NCBI RefSeq assembly: GCF_041021895.1
Contig: NZ_CP157428.1
Coordinates: 434,001-498,000 of the forward strand
DNA: 64,000 nucleotides
Source of the DNA: Acinetobacter sp. XH1741
GTDB lineage: Bacteria > Pseudomonadota > Gammaproteobacteria > Pseudomonadales > Moraxellaceae
Direction: 5' to 3'
The notes under the pieces are model-generated. The model was not told the DNA's origin. It worked only from the letters and a program-made list of their open reading frames with translations, and did not search any database. Shown in pieces: positions 28,447-37,810 of the stretch; positions within the stretch are counted from its first letter, which is position 1, and every line of letters starts with the position of its first letter. Both the position numbers and the translations under genes were made by a program.

Positions 28447-29065
28447 TTACTTTCGTAGCTCTGCAGCTTACAGAGTACGGATTGGCCTCAACCTTAAAAG
28501 TCTCGCTTATGAAACTCTGCCAGTTCATCTGGTTAAAAACGAGCAGCAAAGTGAAGACTATTTAAAGTTAAACCGCAGTGCTTTAGTACCAACTTTAGTG
28601 GACGGCGATTTAACCTTGTCACAATCATTAAGTATTTTGGAATATCTGGATGAACAATATCCCGAAACCAAACTCCTTCCAAATGATGTGAAAGAGAGAG
28701 CCAAAATCCGTGCTTTTGCACAGGCCATCGCTTGTGATATTCACCCGTTAAACAACTTACGTGTTCTGAAATATTTAAAAAATGATTTAAACGTTTCAGA
28801 CGAACAAAAAAATTATTGGTATCAGCACTGGATTCTTGAAGGCTTTCAAAATCTCGAACAGCTACTTCAAGATTCAAACGGACAGTTTTGCTTTGGACAA
28901 CAAGCAACGATTGCCGATTGCTGCCTGATTCCACAGGTCTACAACGCGAAACGCTTCAAGATAGATTTAGCTGCGTTTCCAAAAATTGAATCAATTTATC
29001 AACATTGTTTGTCTATCCCAGCCTTCTATAACGCGGCGCCAGAACAACAACCAGATTGGGAATAG
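28433..29065 (+). CDS. maiA: Maleylacetoacetate isomerase
   Basis: 210-aa zeta-class glutathione S-transferase that isomerises maleylacetoacetate with glutathione. The zeta signature SYFRSSAAYRVRIGLNLK (SSCxxR-type, here SSAAYR) begins at residue 4, with VPTLVDGDLTLSQSLSILEYLDE at about 55. The motif has SSAA in place of the common SSCS, so the Cys is replaced. Start at ATG 28433 within the fahA end. The frame is open further upstream, but that would be inside fahA. Confidence 0.92.
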   Translation: MKLYSYFRSSAAYRVRIGLNLKSLAYETLPVHLVKNEQQSEDYLKLNRSALVPTLVDGDLTLSQSLSILEYLDEQYPETKLLPNDVKERAKIRAFAQAIACDIHPLNNLRVLKYLKNDLNVSDEQKNYWYQHWILEGFQNLEQLLQDSNGQFCFGQQATIADCCLIPQVYNAKRFKIDLAAFPKIESIYQHCLSIPAFYNAAPEQQPDWE

Positions 29066-29081
29066 TAAAAGGAGTTTCAAC

Positions 29082-29630
29082 ATGACATTTGCCATTAAAA
29101 AAATACATCACGTTGCATATCGCTGTAAGGATGCAAAAGAAACTGTTGAGTGGTACAAAAAAATGCTCAACATGGACTTTATCTTAGCTTTTGCTGAAGA
29201 CCATGTGCCTTCAACCAAAGCCTTTGACCCTTATATGCATTTATTCCTAGATGCTGGTCAAGGCAACGTTTTGGCATTTTTTGAATTGCCAACCCAACCA
29301 GAAATGGGCCGTGATGAAAACACGCCTCAATGGGTACAACATATTGCCTTTGAAGTTGAAGATTTAAATGCCCTTCTAGCTGCAAAAAAACATTTGGAAG
29401 AAAATGGCGTTAAAGTGTTAGGAATTACTAACCACGGTATCTTCCACTCAATTTATTTCTTTGATCCAAATGGTCATCGTTTAGAACTCACTTATAACGA
29501 TGTACATGCAGAAGAAAAAATTGCGAAAATTACCGAAGAAATGAAAACTGAAATGTTAGATGAATGGAGCAAAACCAAACGTGCTCCACACCATACTCAT
29601 TTCTTGCATGAAGAAGAATTAGGCGCTTAA
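29082..29630 (+). CDS. VOC-superfamily (glyoxalase/extradiol dioxygenase-like) protein
   Basis: 182 aa from ATG 29082, behind a strong AAAGGAG site. Two VOC beta-alpha modules: IHHVAYRCKDAKETVEWYKKML (metal-ligand His) and WVQHIAFEVEDLNALL (second His), with DPNGHRLELTY carrying the Glu ligand. Metal-dependent lyase, isomerase or dioxygenase activity is expected. Third gene of the tyrosine operon, 16 bp after maiA. Its position matches the otherwise missing homogentisate ring-cleavage step, but that is only a suggestion. Confidence 0.85.
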   Translation: MTFAIKKIHHVAYRCKDAKETVEWYKKMLNMDFILAFAEDHVPSTKAFDPYMHLFLDAGQGNVLAFFELPTQPEMGRDENTPQWVQHIAFEVEDLNALLAAKKHLEENGVKVLGITNHGIFHSIYFFDPNGHRLELTYNDVHAEEKIAKITEEMKTEMLDEWSKTKRAPHHTHFLHEEELGA

Positions 29631-29654
29631 TTCTTTTAAAGCAATCGTTTCAAA

Positions 29655-29707
29655 AGTCGGCATTGGTGGGAATAGTTTGTATGAACTGTTCTATATCAAT
29701 GCCGATT
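29655..29707 (+). terminator. Possible terminator after the fahA operon
   Basis: TCGGCATTG (29657-29665) pairs with CAATGCCGA (29697-29705), with A/T pairs extending the stem and T-rich DNA following. The loop is long (31 nt) with a small inner stem, so efficiency is uncertain. Confidence 0.4.
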
Positions 29708-29930
29708 TATATTGTTTAAATCTACTAAACTTCTATCAATTTACGCTATAAATGAAAGATGAAGGTCATTGTAAGAATTGTTGATTATTAAACATGTGAA
29801 TTTCGCTAATAGAAAAAGGTGATTTCTATTTTTCTATAGGCTCAGGCATGATGTAAAACGCATCAATTCCAATTTATGTTTTTAAACAGAACTGTTTAAC
29901 TGCTGAAGTAAATCGATTAAGGGTATTTAA

Positions 29931-30710
29931 ATGATTGAAGAAAAAATATCTGGGGGGGTTCAATCACTTGAAGTTGGTTTATCCGTACTAAATGCCCTGT
30001 TAGAGCACAATCAACCGATTATTCTCAAAGACTTGTCCAGTAAGCTCGAGATGCACCCTGCCAAAGTACACCGTTATTTGGTGAGCTTAATTCGCATGGA
30101 TTACGCCAAACAACTTGATGATGGTCAATATGCTCTAGGTGATCAGGCATGGCGTTTAGGCTTAAACTGCATTCAGCACAGTGACACTTTGCAGTTGGTA
30201 CAGCATCTAATTTACGACCTACAAAGTAAAATTGGCTGTGGTATTCAAATTAGTAAATGGTCACCGAAAGGCCCTGTCGTGGTTCAATCGATTGAATCTA
30301 ACCACCCTATTTCGATTGTAACCAAAGTCGGTTCAATTATGCCTTTGGTCAATTCTGCTGCAGGGCGTTTATTTGCGTCTTACCTTCCTGAGCATTTTAT
30401 TCGTCCTTTATTAGAAGCTGAGTGGCAAAAACACCAAGAACTTGGACTAAATATTGCACCGCACAACTGGCAAGAATTTTTAGAACTTAAAGAGACGATC
30501 CGCCAGCAACAAATGTCTGCGGCTAAAGGTGATTTGCTGACAGGAATTAATGCGGTGGGTCTACCTGTATTTAACTCAAACCAAGGGATTGAGTTTTGTA
30601 TTGTGGCACTTGATAGCGAAATGTTCTTACCTGTTGACCCACAAAGTAAAATTATTGAAACACTTAAAAATGAGATTAATTCAATTAATCAATATATTAA
30701 AAGCCGCTAA
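29931..30710 (+). CDS. IclR-family regulator of the tyrosine cluster
   Basis: 259 aa. N-terminal winged helix (GVQSLEVGLSVLNALLEHNQPIILKDLSSKLEMHPAKVHRYLVSLIRMDYAKQ in outline, residues 8-60), then an IclR effector domain (about 75-255). It lies between the fahA operon and hpd and probably binds the shared operator at 26932 and 32209. An HmgR-like role (homogentisate sensing) is a reasonable inference from context. Confidence 0.88.
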   Translation: MIEEKISGGVQSLEVGLSVLNALLEHNQPIILKDLSSKLEMHPAKVHRYLVSLIRMDYAKQLDDGQYALGDQAWRLGLNCIQHSDTLQLVQHLIYDLQSKIGCGIQISKWSPKGPVVVQSIESNHPISIVTKVGSIMPLVNSAAGRLFASYLPEHFIRPLLEAEWQKHQELGLNIAPHNWQEFLELKETIRQQQMSAAKGDLLTGINAVGLPVFNSNQGIEFCIVALDSEMFLPVDPQSKIIETLKNEINSINQYIKSR

Positions 30711-30721
30711 TCATTAGCCAT

Positions 30722-30754
30722 AAAAAAACCAAGAGCAATGCTCTTGGTTTTTTT
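30722..30754. terminator. Bidirectional terminator iclR / hpd
   Basis: ACCAAGAGCA and TGCTCTTGGT arms with seven A before and seven T after. It ends both convergent genes. Confidence 0.92.
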
Positions 30755-30775
30755 AGATTAGAGACAAAGCAAAAA

Positions 30776-31831
30776 TTATTTTGCTTCAAGAACGCCACGG
30801 CGAATTTGGTCACGTTCGATTGATTCAAACAATGCCTTGAAGTTACCTTCACCAAAACCGTCGTCATCTTTACGTTGAATGAATTCGAAGAAAACTGGTC
30901 CAATCATGTTTTGAGAGAAGATTTGCAATAAAAGCTTCTTCTGACCGTCTTTAGTATTACCATCGAGCAAAATACCGCGCTGTTGTAATTCATCAGTCGG
31001 TTCACCATGCTCAGGTAAACGGTCTTCTAACATTTCATAATATGTATTTGGTGGTGGAGTCATAAATTGTAGACCCAAACCTTTTAACTTATCCCAAGTC
31101 GAAATTAAGTCATCACAAATAAACGCAATATGTTGAATACCTTCGCCATTAAAATCAGCTAAGAATTCTGCAATTTGACCGTTACCCTTGTCTGAGTCTT
31201 CATTTAAAGGAATACGGATCATGCCATCTGGAGCTGTTAATGCTTTAGATGTTAAACCTGTATATTCGCCTTTAATGTCGAAGTAACGAATTTCTTGGAA
31301 GTTAAAAATCTTCTCGTAGAAGTTTGCCCAGTACTCCATACGACCTTTGTAGACGTTGTGAGTTAAGTGGTCAATTTCTTTTAAACCAGCACCTTCAGGG
31401 TTTCTTTGCTTGTCGTCAAAGAAAATAAAGTCATTTTCATAAATATCACGGTCAACCAAGAAGATTGGCATGCCACCAATACCTTTAATTGCCGGAATGT
31501 TAAGCTCCATTGGCCCAACATTAGATTGCATTGGTTCTGCACCAAGCTCTACAGCCTTTTTATAAGCTTTTGCCGCATCGCGTGTTTTGAATCCCATCGC
31601 GCAAGCAGATGGACCATGCTCATTGAAAAAGAATGAAGCATAAGATTCTGGCTGATAATTCAGGATAATATTGATATTTCCTTGACGCCATAAGTACGCT
31701 TTTTTCGATTTATGCTTGGCTACTTTTGAAAAGCCGATTGTTTCAAAAATTGGATCTAATTCATTCTCTTTTGAAACAAACTCAATAAATGCAAAACCGC
31801 ATAGTTCTAATGGGTTCTCTAAAATATCCAT
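30776..31831 (-). CDS. hpd: 4-hydroxyphenylpyruvate dioxygenase
   Basis: Makes homogentisate from 4-hydroxyphenylpyruvate with O2 and Fe(II). 351 aa with two VOC halves. The iron ligands sit in the C-terminal half: [12 protein letters not shown] (His), [12 protein letters not shown] (His) and [12 protein letters not shown] (Glu), and the C-terminal [18 protein letters not shown] helix is typical. It is transcribed opposite to the rest of the cluster, with a long leader of about 380 bp between its operator and the ATG. Confidence 0.96.
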   Translation of the reverse strand: MDILENPLELCGFAFIEFVSKENELDPIFETIGFSKVAKHKSKKAYLWRQGNINIILNYQPESYASFFFNEHGPSACAMGFKTRDAAKAYKKAVELGAEPMQSNVGPMELNIPAIKGIGGMPIFLVDRDIYENDFIFFDDKQRNPEGAGLKEIDHLTHNVYKGRMEYWANFYEKIFNFQEIRYFDIKGEYTGLTSKALTAPDGMIRIPLNEDSDKGNGQIAEFLADFNGEGIQHIAFICDDLISTWDKLKGLGLQFMTPPPNTYYEMLEDRLPEHGEPTDELQQRGILLDGNTKDGQKKLLLQIFSQNMIGPVFFEFIQRKDDDGFGEGNFKALFESIERDQIRRGVLEAK

Positions 31832-31980
31832 CTAGTTTCCCTCTGGTGATTACCTGATCCGTTTATTTCTCATGCTGATCTGGTCAGCTCCTTTCTCTAT
31901 AGAATACGCATTTGCTGGGAGAGTGTTTGAACCGTCAAAATGCCTTAGCCCAACGCATCCTATGAGAAAAAAACCAATAA

Positions 31981-32049
31981 CTAAAACGAAGATTGAGTGA
32001 GCGCAATGCCGATGATTAACTTCCCTTCTATATGGTGTTTATTTTCCAT
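31981..32049 (-). CDS. Possible 22-aa leader peptide before hpd
   Basis: ATG at 32049 with AAGGA 8 nt upstream opens a 22-codon frame (MENKHHIEGK...QSSF) that stops at 31981, 150 bp before hpd. No family is known to me. Ribosome site and position suit an upstream ORF, but chance is possible. Confidence 0.35.
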   Translation of the reverse strand: MENKHHIEGKLIIGIALTQSSF

Positions 32050-32139
32050 ACACACTGTCCTTTCTTATCTAAAAGTACGATTGAGATTTTTCAATAAATC
32101 TTTAAAAATCGCCTTTTCCTAAAGTCATTCCTAGATTTA

Positions 32140-32168
32140 TGGAGACCAACATCCTTGTTGGACCTCCA
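32140..32168 (-). promoter_or_regulatory. Hairpin in the hpd leader
   Basis: TGGAG..CCAAC pairs with GTTGG..CTCCA around an AAGGAT loop, near the expected 5' end of the hpd transcript. No T-run follows. Confidence 0.35.
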
Positions 32169-32208
32169 ATGGCCATTTACCTTAAAACAGATGCTACTAA
32201 AAACAATT

Positions 32209-32250
32209 AAATTATGCAATACATAATTTAATTATGAATTGTGTAATTTA
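32209..32250. promoter_or_regulatory. IclR-type operator candidate, hpd copy
   Basis: AAATTATGCAATACATAATT core, matching 25 of 26 bases of the reverse complement of 26945-26970. It lies about 380 bp upstream of the hpd ATG and about 105 bp upstream of the DUF523 gene. Confidence 0.62.
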
Positions 32251-32353
32251 TTAATCCATTTACTGTGTTTGTATCAGCTCGTTTTAAATTTCTTAATTTA
32301 TAAATCATTGGGTACACTCAAACAGGATTTATAGCTCTAATGGCAGAAAACGA

Positions 32354-32824
32354 ATGCTTTTAATCAGTGCCTGTTTAATTGGTGAACCTGTACGTTATGA
32401 CGGCCGATCATGCTTACACACTACGCTTCAACAGCTATTTTTAAATAAAAAAGCTCATGCGCTCTGTCCCGAGTTATTAGGGGGCTTTAGCACCCCTCGT
32501 TTACCCGCAGAAATTGTGGGCGGTACAGGCCAAGATGTATTAGATAGCAAGGCAACCATAAAGGATTCATCTGGTTTAGACGTCACAGATTTATATTTAA
32601 AAGGTGCCTACCGTACTTTAGAAGTGGCACGGCACATAAAAGCAAGCTGTGTGGTTTTAAAAGAAAATAGCCCGTCTTGCGGCAGTCAAAAGATTTACAA
32701 CGGTACTTTTCAAGGTGAGAAGATTACGGGAACTGGTATAACCACAGCGCTTTTGCAGCACCATGGTTTCAAAGTGATTTCTGAAAACGAAATTGAAGAC
32801 TGGTTAGCGACCCACCCGCTTTAG
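32354..32824 (+). CDS. DUF523 family protein
   Basis: 156 aa, the single-domain length. Family pattern: LLISACLIGEPVRYDG at the start (conserved Cys), ALCPELLGGFSTPR (Cys-Pro-Glu) and VLKENSPSCGSQKIYNG (SPSCG). Conserved cysteines suggest metal or Fe-S binding; function is not established. It ends 4 bp before the convergent BASS transporter. Confidence 0.9.
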   Translation: MLLISACLIGEPVRYDGRSCLHTTLQQLFLNKKAHALCPELLGGFSTPRLPAEIVGGTGQDVLDSKATIKDSSGLDVTDLYLKGAYRTLEVARHIKASCVVLKENSPSCGSQKIYNGTFQGEKITGTGITTALLQHHGFKVISENEIEDWLATHPL

Positions 32825-32828
32825 TGCA

Positions 32829-33791
32829 TTAATCAGCTTTTACTTGAGTAGATTTGTCTTCATCTGTACGCCGTGCCCAGTAAGTCGCAAGTGCAGGGCC
32901 AGAAATATTATGCCAAAGACTAAAAATAGCACTTGGTAAGGCAGTAATCGGAGAAGCCGCAAAATGTACCGCTGCAAGTGCCACACCTAAACCTGAGTTT
33001 TGCATACCAACTTCTATCGCAATTGCCTTACTGTCCGCATAAGGTAATTTAAAGAATCGAGCTGCTGCAAAACCTAACAAATATCCAAATCCATTATGCA
33101 ATATCACCACTGCCAAAATGAGCAAACCCGACTGGAAAATAGCGGCTTTACTGCCCCCAATAATGGCTGCCACAATCGCGACAATCGCAACGACCGACAC
33201 CAAAGGCATGACTTGAATATATGATTCGACCTGACGTTTGAACCATATCCTTAAAATCAGGCCAACCACAATAGGCAACACCACCACTTGTAAAATCGAA
33301 ATAAACATCGAAGCTGCATCAATCTTTAGCCATTGGCTGGCAAGCAAATAGAAGATTGCAGGTGTTAATATTGGTGCTAAAAGTGTTGATACCGATGTAC
33401 AGGCGACCGATAAAGCTACGTTGCCTTTCGCCATATACGTAATCACGTTTGACGCCGTTCCACCCGGACAGCAGCCCACCAAAATAACGCCGACTGCTAT
33501 TTCAGGCGGTAAATTAAATAATTTACACAAAACAAATGCCAATCCCGGCATGACCACAAAGTGGGCAACAACGCCAAGCAATATCGCCTTAGGGCTTTGC
33601 AACACCCCTTTAAAATCATCGACAGTCATGGTCATTCCCATGCCGAGCATAATAATGCCCAAAATCCATGGAATATAAGCTTTAAGCCAGACAAAAAACT
33701 CAGGTTGCCATAGTGCCAATAGCGCAAAAACGATGACCCATAAAGCAAACGTTTTCTGAACAAATTGAGTAAAACGTAATAATGCGGACAT
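32829..33791 (-). CDS. Bile acid:sodium symporter (BASS) family transporter
   Basis: About 320 aa from ATG 33791 (MSALLRF; the 33809 start adds six residues). Nine to ten membrane segments, with MGMGMTMTVDDF, VGCCPGGTASNVITYMAKGNVALSV (sodium-site crossover helix) and AIEVGMQNSGLGVALA, all typical of the PanS/YocS branch. In bacteria such proteins move organic acids such as ketopantoate; the substrate is not determinable here. Confidence 0.9.
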   Translation of the reverse strand: MSALLRFTQFVQKTFALWVIVFALLALWQPEFFVWLKAYIPWILGIIMLGMGMTMTVDDFKGVLQSPKAILLGVVAHFVVMPGLAFVLCKLFNLPPEIAVGVILVGCCPGGTASNVITYMAKGNVALSVACTSVSTLLAPILTPAIFYLLASQWLKIDAASMFISILQVVVLPIVVGLILRIWFKRQVESYIQVMPLVSVVAIVAIVAAIIGGSKAAIFQSGLLILAVVILHNGFGYLLGFAAARFFKLPYADSKAIAIEVGMQNSGLGVALAAVHFAASPITALPSAIFSLWHNISGPALATYWARRTDEDKSTQVKAD

Positions 33792-33845
33792 GTTGTTTAT
33801 CCATACCAAATTGCAATTAAAGTCAAAATACGTAAAGCAATATGC

Positions 33846-34484
33846 TTAGCTTCGTCTCAACAGATCAGTCGATTGAATACGGACCACACCTTGTTGCTGC
33901 ATCGCTTGCCATGCCTGCTCTAAAGAACCGTTGAGATTAATACCTTTACAGGCATCTTCAATCACAAATGTTTTAAAGCCGAGTTGAATTGCATCTAAAG
34001 CAGTCCATGCTACACAAAAGTCCGTGGCAATACCGACCACATAAACCGTATCAATTCCACGCTCTTTTAAATAGCCCGTTAAACCTGTCATTGTTATGTG
34101 GTCTGCTTCCATAAAAGCCGAATAGCTATCAATATGAGCATGAAAACCTTTTCGAATAATGAGTTGAGCTGTCGGAATATTTAAATCTGGATGGAACTCG
34201 GCATCATGCGTGCCTTGTACACAATGCTTAGGCCAAAGCACCTGCGGTCCATAGTCAAGCTCAATCGTTTCAAAGGGCTGTTTACCCAAATGGTTGGCTG
34301 CAAAAGAAATATGATTATCTGGGTGCCAATCTTGGGTGAGGACTACATTTTCAAAACAACCCGCCAATTGGTTAATCGTTGGAATAATAGTATCGGCATC
34401 GGCAACCGCCAAGTTTCCACCTGGCGTAAAACCATTTTGTACATCAACTACGACTAAAGCCGCATTTTGTGGTTGTTTATTCAT
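33846..34484 (-). CDS. pncA: Nicotinamidase
   Basis: Hydrolyses nicotinamide to nicotinate for NAD salvage. 212 aa from ATG 34484, chosen for AAGATGG 7 nt upstream; ATG 34490 adds two residues. The isochorismatase-fold triad is visible: Asp in VVVDVQNGF, Lys in LWPKHCVQGT and Cys in GIATDFCVAWTALDA. Metal ligands DWHPDNHISF are present. Confidence 0.95.
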   Translation of the reverse strand: MNKQPQNAALVVVDVQNGFTPGGNLAVADADTIIPTINQLAGCFENVVLTQDWHPDNHISFAANHLGKQPFETIELDYGPQVLWPKHCVQGTHDAEFHPDLNIPTAQLIIRKGFHAHIDSYSAFMEADHITMTGLTGYLKERGIDTVYVVGIATDFCVAWTALDAIQLGFKTFVIEDACKGINLNGSLEQAWQAMQQQGVVRIQSTDLLRRS

Positions 34485-34819
34485 TTTCATGCCATCTTAA
34501 GTCCCATTCGGGAAAAATATGCATTTTATCTTGCCATAAAAAAGACGGTATCAAGTAGGGTTTCGCAGAATTGCGCCATATTCTCTTATTTACTGTCTTT
34601 TACTTGAAATGATCAAATTGGCATACTATGTTTTGCTCAAGTTTACATAGGGATTATCGGTTAAGCATATTGTTCTTATGCGTCTGATCAGTCATAATTT
34701 GCATAATTGTCATTCAACAATCTGTTATTGTTAGAACTGGACAATCAAAATACTGCAACCATCCCACATTTTGTTTTTCTTACCTCAGATTCGGATGGAT
34801 AAATAGGATATTTTTTAAA
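34485..34819. other. Intergenic pncA / dapA
   Basis: 335 bp between divergent genes. I see A/T-rich DNA with plausible promoter elements but no palindrome, riboswitch motif or small ORF I can support. Confidence 0.5.
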
Positions 34820-35713
34820 ATGACTCAGCAAGCACAGACCATTCAAGGCTCAATCGTCGCAATTGTCACTCCCATGTTGAAAGATGGCGGTGTAGATTGG
34901 AAGAGTCTTGAGAAGCTGGTTGAGTGGCACATAGAACAAGGTACAAACAGTATTGTAGCCGTCGGGACAACCGGCGAAGCCTCAACATTGAGCATGGAAG
35001 AGCACACACAGGTTATTAAAGAAATTATTCGTGTAGCCAATAAACGTATTCCAATTATTGCCGGTACTGGTGCAAACTCAACCCGTGAAGCAATCGAATT
35101 AACTAAAGCTGCCAAAGACCTCGGTGCTGATGCAGCTTTACTTGTAACACCATACTATAACAAACCAACCCAAGAAGGCCTTTACCAGCACTATAAAGCG
35201 GTTGCTGAAGCTGTTGAATTACCTCTTGTTCTTTATAACGTACCAGGTCGTACTGGCGTAGACTTGTCAAACGATACAGCGGTACGTTTAGCAGAAATTC
35301 CTAACATTGTCGGCATTAAAGACGCAACAGGTGACGTACCTCGTGGTAAAGCTTTAATCGATGCTTTAAACGGCAAAATGGCTGTTTACTCAGGTGACGA
35401 TGAAACTGCATGGGAACTTATGCTTCTTGGCGCAGACGGTAATATCTCGGTTACTGCAAACATTGCTCCTAAAGCAATGAGCGAAGTATGTGCGGTTGCA
35501 ATTGCTAAAGATGAGTCACAAGCGAAGACGCTTAACAATAAGATTGCAAATTTACACAATATTCTATTTTGCGAATCAAACCCAATTCCTGTGAAATGGG
35601 CACTACATGAGATGGGACTGATTGATACTGGTATTCGTTTACCACTCACTCCTCTCGCTGAGCAATATCGCGAACCTCTCCGCAATGCCCTAAAAGATGC
35701 GGGAATTATTTAA
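34820..35713 (+). CDS. dapA: 4-hydroxy-tetrahydrodipicolinate synthase
   Basis: First committed step to lysine and diaminopimelate: condenses pyruvate with aspartate semialdehyde. 297-aa TIM barrel. VGTTGEASTLS (about 43), VTPYYNKPTQEGLYQHY with catalytic Tyr (about 133) and VGIKDATGD with the Schiff-base Lys (about 161) are all present. It leads the dapA-bamC-purC run; spacing to the lipoprotein is 12 bp. Confidence 0.97.
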   Translation: MTQQAQTIQGSIVAIVTPMLKDGGVDWKSLEKLVEWHIEQGTNSIVAVGTTGEASTLSMEEHTQVIKEIIRVANKRIPIIAGTGANSTREAIELTKAAKDLGADAALLVTPYYNKPTQEGLYQHYKAVAEAVELPLVLYNVPGRTGVDLSNDTAVRLAEIPNIVGIKDATGDVPRGKALIDALNGKMAVYSGDDETAWELMLLGADGNISVTANIAPKAMSEVCAVAIAKDESQAKTLNNKIANLHNILFCESNPIPVKWALHEMGLIDTGIRLPLTPLAEQYREPLRNALKDAGII

Positions 35714-35725
35714 TAAGAGCAATTT

Positions 35726-36328
35726 ATGATGCAATTACGTCTTGGTTTAGTCCTTGCAGTTTCAGCCTTAAGTTTAGCTGGCTGTGGTCGCTTCGCACTC
35801 AATAATCACTCTTTAGATTATAAAAAAGCAAAGCAACTCGCCCCGCTTGAGTATCCTGCCGATGCAACTGTACGACCAGTGACACCTTTGTATCCTGCAC
35901 CAACAGTAGACCAGCTCGCTATCGATCATGCGCCGAAGTTTGAAAACAAGCGTGGCAACCGTTTTGCATTACCACGCCCTGAACAAACTCAAGGTGATAC
36001 AGCAGATGCATCTGCTCAATCAGGTAGCGCGCTTAGTCGCCCTCAACTTGTGACAGATGGTAATAAAAACCCACTGTTAAAAATTGATGGAAGTACTGCT
36101 GAGATTTGGCAATACACCAAAGCAACTTTAAGTACGTTAAATTACAACATCATCGCTCAAGGCAGTAATCAAGCGACGATTAAAGTAAATGATAAAACTT
36201 ATGTGCTGAAACTAACTGGTGTTGGCTCTAGTCATAGCCTTGCTCTATTTAATCCAGACAACACTTTTGCCAGCCCTGATGTTGCCGCAGAAGTGTTAAA
36301 CCAGATTTACCAAAATTGGCCAGCCTAG
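35726..36328 (+). CDS. bamC: Outer-membrane assembly lipoprotein BamC-like
   Basis: 200 aa with lipobox LSLAGCGR (Cys about 20). After the lipobox, DYKKAKQLAPLEYPADATVRPVTPLYPAP resembles the BamC tail that binds BamD, and one helix-grip-like domain follows (about 115-198). It is shorter than E. coli BamC (344 aa), with only one such domain. The dapA-bamC-purC order is also seen in other gamma-proteobacteria. Confidence 0.8.
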   Translation: MMQLRLGLVLAVSALSLAGCGRFALNNHSLDYKKAKQLAPLEYPADATVRPVTPLYPAPTVDQLAIDHAPKFENKRGNRFALPRPEQTQGDTADASAQSGSALSRPQLVTDGNKNPLLKIDGSTAEIWQYTKATLSTLNYNIIAQGSNQATIKVNDKTYVLKLTGVGSSHSLALFNPDNTFASPDVAAEVLNQIYQNWPA

Positions 36329-36364
36329 TCGTTTACTAGGCATTTTTCTTTAAAAGGTTCCCTC

Positions 36365-37084
36365 ATGTTAAAACAAACCTTGCTCTATACTGGTAAAGCA
36401 AAATCTGTATATGAAACAGACAATGCCGACCATCTGATTTTAGTCTTTCGTGATGATGCCTCTGCGTTCAACGGCGAAAAAATCGAACAACTAGATCGTA
36501 AAGGCAAGGTGAACAACCGTTTTAACGCCTTCATCATGGAAAAACTTGCTGCTGCGGGTATTGAAACGCATTTTGAAAAATTGCTTTCTCCAACTGAAGT
36601 GCTTGTTAAAAAGCTTCAAATGATTCCTGTTGAATGTGTAATTCGTAATTACGCAGCAGGTTCTCTATGCCGTCGTTTAGGTGTAGAAGAAGGTAAAGAG
36701 TTAACTCCTCCTACTTTTGAATTGTTCTATAAAGATGATGGCCTAGGCGATCCAATGGTTAACGAATCTCAAGCAATTGCTTTAGGTTGGGCGACTGCTG
36801 AACAGTTAGAACAAATGAAAGTGTTAACTTATAAAGTAAATGATGTATTAAAAGCATTATTTGCTGAAGGCAACATGATTTTGGTCGACTTCAAACTTGA
36901 ATTCGGCGTTTTCCATGACCGTATCGTGCTTGGTGACGAATTCTCTCCAGACGGTTGCCGTCTATGGGACAAAGAGACTAAGAAAAAACTCGACAAAGAC
37001 CGTTTCCGTCAAGGTTTAGGCGGTGTTGTTGAAGCTTATGAAGAAGTTGCTGCTCGTTTAGGCGTAGATTTATCTGACATCTAA
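36365..37084 (+). CDS. purC: SAICAR synthase
   Basis: Purine biosynthesis: joins CAIR and aspartate with ATP. 239 aa, the usual bacterial length. Starts [26 protein letters not shown], then [35 protein letters not shown] and [14 protein letters not shown] signatures. Followed by a strong terminator. Confidence 0.97.
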   Translation: MLKQTLLYTGKAKSVYETDNADHLILVFRDDASAFNGEKIEQLDRKGKVNNRFNAFIMEKLAAAGIETHFEKLLSPTEVLVKKLQMIPVECVIRNYAAGSLCRRLGVEEGKELTPPTFELFYKDDGLGDPMVNESQAIALGWATAEQLEQMKVLTYKVNDVLKALFAEGNMILVDFKLEFGVFHDRIVLGDEFSPDGCRLWDKETKKKLDKDRFRQGLGGVVEAYEEVAARLGVDLSDI

Positions 37085-37100
37085 TGAGTTAAACTTCATA

Positions 37101-37130
37101 AAAAAAACCGGGTTTTAACCCGGTTTTTTT
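37101..37130 (+). terminator. Terminator after purC
   Basis: ACCGGGTT/AACCCGGT stem with seven T following; A-run before it makes it work in both directions. Confidence 0.92.
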
Positions 37131-37274
37131 ATATTTAAATACTTTAGATATTAAAAAGTAGACAGATTTGTATATTTAATTAAATTATGACTTGCACAAT
37201 ACAAAAACAAAGCACTAAAATTTAAGAAAATACAAATTGCATCACAATAATTAAATTTAAAGTATGGTGAGTCT

Positions 37275-37478
37275 ATGGAACTATTTAAGCTTGAAAAGAG
37301 ATTAATGAATCACTCAATACATTTTGGTGAAAATCCCTTAGTGATTTTATCTAATTTTAGTCACTCGGCCTTAAAACAAGGCTGGAGCCAAGCTGAAGTC
37401 GAGAGCGTCATTTCTGAAGCCTCCCAAGGTGACTATATGAAACTCATACGTACCTTAAGGGCTTATACATTGATTTAA
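37275..37478 (+). CDS. Small conserved protein, unknown
   Basis: 67 aa, no signal or membrane segment. HFGENPLVILSNFSHSALKQGWSQAEVESVISEA looks like a compact helical domain that I have seen in other small Acinetobacter proteins. There is a GGTGAG ribosome-site-like stretch upstream. Function unknown. Confidence 0.65.
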   Translation: MELFKLEKRLMNHSIHFGENPLVILSNFSHSALKQGWSQAEVESVISEASQGDYMKLIRTLRAYTLI

Positions 37479-37810
37479 TAATGTTTACTGTTGCTACTGC
37501 ATCTTTATTGCAATAGGCACTCTACTACACTTATTTTTCACGGACTCATAGCATTTATTAGTCTTTAATGTAGGTAATAAATCGCCTCGCAATATGCCAT
37601 GCCGAGCGTCTTTTCTTATTTAGTATTACTATCTGACTAATTTCTATTATTCCCGTATTATTTTTTTCTTCTTTGTTACCAAGCTAATCTTCAATTTATA
37701 AAAAGACACATAAAAACTGTTAGGACTCAACTGGATTTATGCCAAATACTGGCTTAACAATAAATAAAAATAAGAAGTAAAAAATATTTATTCAGTGAGG
37801 AGTAAATCTA
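37479..37810. other. Intergenic before the FNT gene
   Basis: 332 bp with no supported gene. T-rich stretches and scattered promoter-like A/T boxes only. GAGGAG just before 37811 is the ribosome site of the next gene. Confidence 0.5.

Larger units (their letters stand above)
31832..32353. other. Long leader/control region of hpd
   Basis: 522 bp. It contains a 22-codon minus-strand ORF (31981-32049), a hairpin (32140-32168) and the operator-like element (32209-32250). The end near 32354 also serves the divergent DUF523 gene. Confidence 0.55.
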
